Below are positions 63,703 through 64,000 of a stretch of DNA of 64,000 nt, one piece after another. The notes under the pieces are model-generated. The model did not search any database, was not told where the DNA came from, and saw only the letters and a list, made by a program, of their open reading frames with translations. Every line of letters begins with the position of its first letter. The stretch's first letter is position 1. This DNA is from Chara braunii (Eukaryota > Streptophyta > Charophyceae > Charales > Characeae): positions 10,423,030 through 10,487,029 of the forward strand of contig BFEA01000001.1 in NCBI GenBank assembly GCA_003427395.1, given 5' to 3'. Both the position numbers and the translations under genes were made by a program.

Positions 63703-64000
63703 AAATAGAACTGTCCGATAAATAGTAGGCAAAGAGGGAGAAGATAACAACAAACGAGGGGCAATGACAAACTGTTTCATCGGAGTTTCATTGACTCATC
63801 AGGAGGATGAACCCTCAACAGTCTGTAGAATCCCCTAACCGATTACACCGTAAGCGATAATCCACCTTAACCCCGGTTGTGGTTAAGCATCAACGACCGA
63901 CAATTGATGCCCAGAGGTGGGCACCAACCACTGCCCTCAAAATACTTGTGACGAAAATCAAAGCAGACTATCGCTCACCCACACAAGATGGAAAACTCTA
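63703..64000. other. No gene recognised
   Basis: AT-moderate sequence to the window end with nothing identifiable. Confidence 0.5.

Overview
The window looks like repeat-dense nuclear DNA from a streptophyte (plant-lineage) eukaryote. The one intact ordinary gene is a plant NAT12-type nucleobase-ascorbate transporter on the minus strand (3242-6082). Nearly everything else is transposable elements in various states of decay: plant-type LINEs, Ty3/gypsy elements, a PIF/Harbinger transposase, a Myb/SANT-like protein and a hAT-like MITE. Microsatellites, minisatellites and three N gaps fill the rest. A charophyte alga such as Chara is my best guess from the overall style; this is inference, not proof.

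Layout. 1-3241: non-coding DNA downstream of the transporter with a 26-bp palindromic tandem repeat and a duplicated segment. 3242-6082: the transporter; 6083-7110 its upstream region with (AGG)n, (TC)n and a TATA-like box. 7861-15338: a full-length LINE bounded by a 12-bp target-site duplication, with ORF1 open and ORF2 broken. 15400-17405: a broken Harbinger transposase. 17406-21221: intergenic DNA, an (ATC)n block and a gapped TIR-bearing element. 21218-23088 (minus): a decayed Myb/SANT-like gene. 22939-33517: a decayed Ty3/gypsy element (gag-PR-RT-RH-IN, with a PHD-like Cys cluster before IN and extra ORFs after IN). 33551-34789: a truncated second LINE. 34790-35979: an LTR fragment. 36000-39151: the left part of another element carrying the same kind of extra ORF. 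39152-58126: a ~19-kb LTR retrotransposon with 5.3- and 6.0-kb LTRs, a PBS matching tRNA-Asp, an upstream ORF and a gag, but no recognisable RT. 58127-63650: the other side of the sequence interrupted by that element, with decayed ORFs on both strands.

Most unusual points. (1) A protein family I cannot name occurs in sense upstream of gag in the giant element and again, several times and antisense, in neighbouring sequence. (2) The giant LTR carries seven spaced copies of a ~21-bp motif directly upstream of its TATA box, kept in both LTRs. (3) The giant element is nested inside a module that also flanks the gypsy element at 22.9 and 33.2 kb. (4) A Nextera mate-pair junction adapter with a 129-bp duplication sits at 37769-38064 and is a library or assembly artefact, not biology.
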